6,910 bases of DNA from Chromatiales bacterium. Its GTDB lineage: Bacteria; Pseudomonadota; Gammaproteobacteria; Chromatiales; Chromatiaceae. The notes beneath the pieces were generated by a model, which ran no database searches, was not told the DNA's origin, and saw only the letters and a program-made list of their open reading frames with translations. Every line of letters begins with the position of its first letter. Position 1 is the first letter of the stretch. The stretch is taken from NCBI GenBank assembly GCA_022360595.1, contig JAKSCN010000419.1:1-6910 (forward strand), written 5' to 3'. This document shows, in pieces, positions 6,583 through 6,910 of this stretch. Made by a program: the position numbers and the translations under genes.

Positions 6583-6910
6583 TTCGAAAGGATTGTGTCG
6601 CCGTAAACTGACAGTCTCGATTTGCAGGGACTTAGGCCTGTTTCACAGAAAAGTGGGAGGTATTTTGACCTACCGTGAATGACCTCAGACGGGGCAGTTA
6701 CGATTGGCGACAGGGTTCACGAATTATTGGCAGAATTTCTTTGAACTGTTATCTCGCTAACAATGAAAATGTGCGCTCTGCAACCGCTGGTTGCACCGAC
6801 TTCCGGATGCGCCCGATGCCTGACAAAGGCCGCCCACCGTTGCTGATCGGCGACAGCATACAAGGGGATTGGGGGAATACCCTATTTCCTAGGGCTTTCA
6901 AGTGTCGCTA
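6583..6910. other. Intergenic region without a convincing gene
   Basis: No frame on either strand gives a convincing protein with a ribosome binding site. The stretch holds a second copy of the 10-mer AAGGATTGTG (6588-6597, first copy 6508-6517 in the promoter), a short ACTGACAGT palindrome (6607-6615), and the CCCTA/TAGGG dyad near the right edge. It may be the divergent regulatory region of a plus-strand gene starting beyond the window, or simply distal upstream DNA of the hydrogenase operon. Confidence 0.6.
6880..6894. promoter_or_regulatory. CCCTA-N5-TAGGG dyad near the right edge, candidate operator
   Basis: This is a perfect 5-bp inverted repeat in a G/C-run context (GGGGATTGGGGGAATA just upstream). 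It is framed by a longer-range inverted pair GCGACA (6850-6855) and TGTCGC (6903-6908). The shape resembles a dimeric regulator site. The target gene and regulator are not visible, so the call rests on symmetry alone. Confidence 0.25.

Noticed and set aside
6763..6846. Plus-strand 27-codon open frame with a CxxC pair
   Set aside because: No ribosome binding site precedes the ATG and nothing in the peptide is recognisable; an open frame this short is expected by chance.

Overview
The window carries the structural end of a periplasmic [NiFe]-hydrogenase locus. Every convincing gene lies on the minus strand, so transcription runs from right to left. The moderately GC-rich composition, the HupH/HyaF-type accessory protein, the Tat-exported small subunit and the apparent sigma-54/IHF promoter fit a proteobacterium, most likely a gammaproteobacterium with hydrogen- or sulfur-based energy metabolism. 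That placement is an inference from gene style, not from a marker gene.

Layout in the direction of transcription: (1) 6459-6910 has no convincing gene but holds a plausible enhancer-dependent promoter: a TGGCAC-N5-TTGAT element (6505-6520), a full consensus IHF site (6528-6540) and an 18-bp dyad (6565-6582) at the position expected of an upstream activator. (2) 5925-6458 encodes a short, single-domain HupH/HyaF-type maturation protein. (3) 4982-5935 encodes the hydrogenase small subunit, whose start overlaps the end of the previous gene by 11 bp. (4) 3160-4917 encodes the NiFe large subunit. (5) 1597-3111 encodes a secreted protein with a CxxCH motif, a PKD domain, two MopE-like metal-binding repeats and a duplicated C-terminal domain. 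(6) A perfect 15-bp stem (1543-1586) follows. (7) 1-1441 encodes a second secreted CxxCH protein, a paralogue of the first at its N-terminus, followed by at least four PKD-like repeats of exactly 285 bp. It runs off the left edge.

The hydrogenase is unusual in combination. The small subunit has only the standard four proximal cysteines, so it lacks the signature of O2-tolerant enzymes, and it ends without the C-terminal membrane helix. No cytochrome b (HupC/HyaC) gene follows. In that place sit two secreted proteins that share a roughly 60-residue CALCH/CGLCH plus PEWxWW domain. The working hypothesis is that hydrogen oxidation in the periplasm passes electrons to, or is docked by, these modular proteins. 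This is an inference from gene order. The CxxCH domains contain no obvious second axial ligand for a heme, so their redox role is open. The maturation endopeptidase and the Hyp proteins are not in the window.
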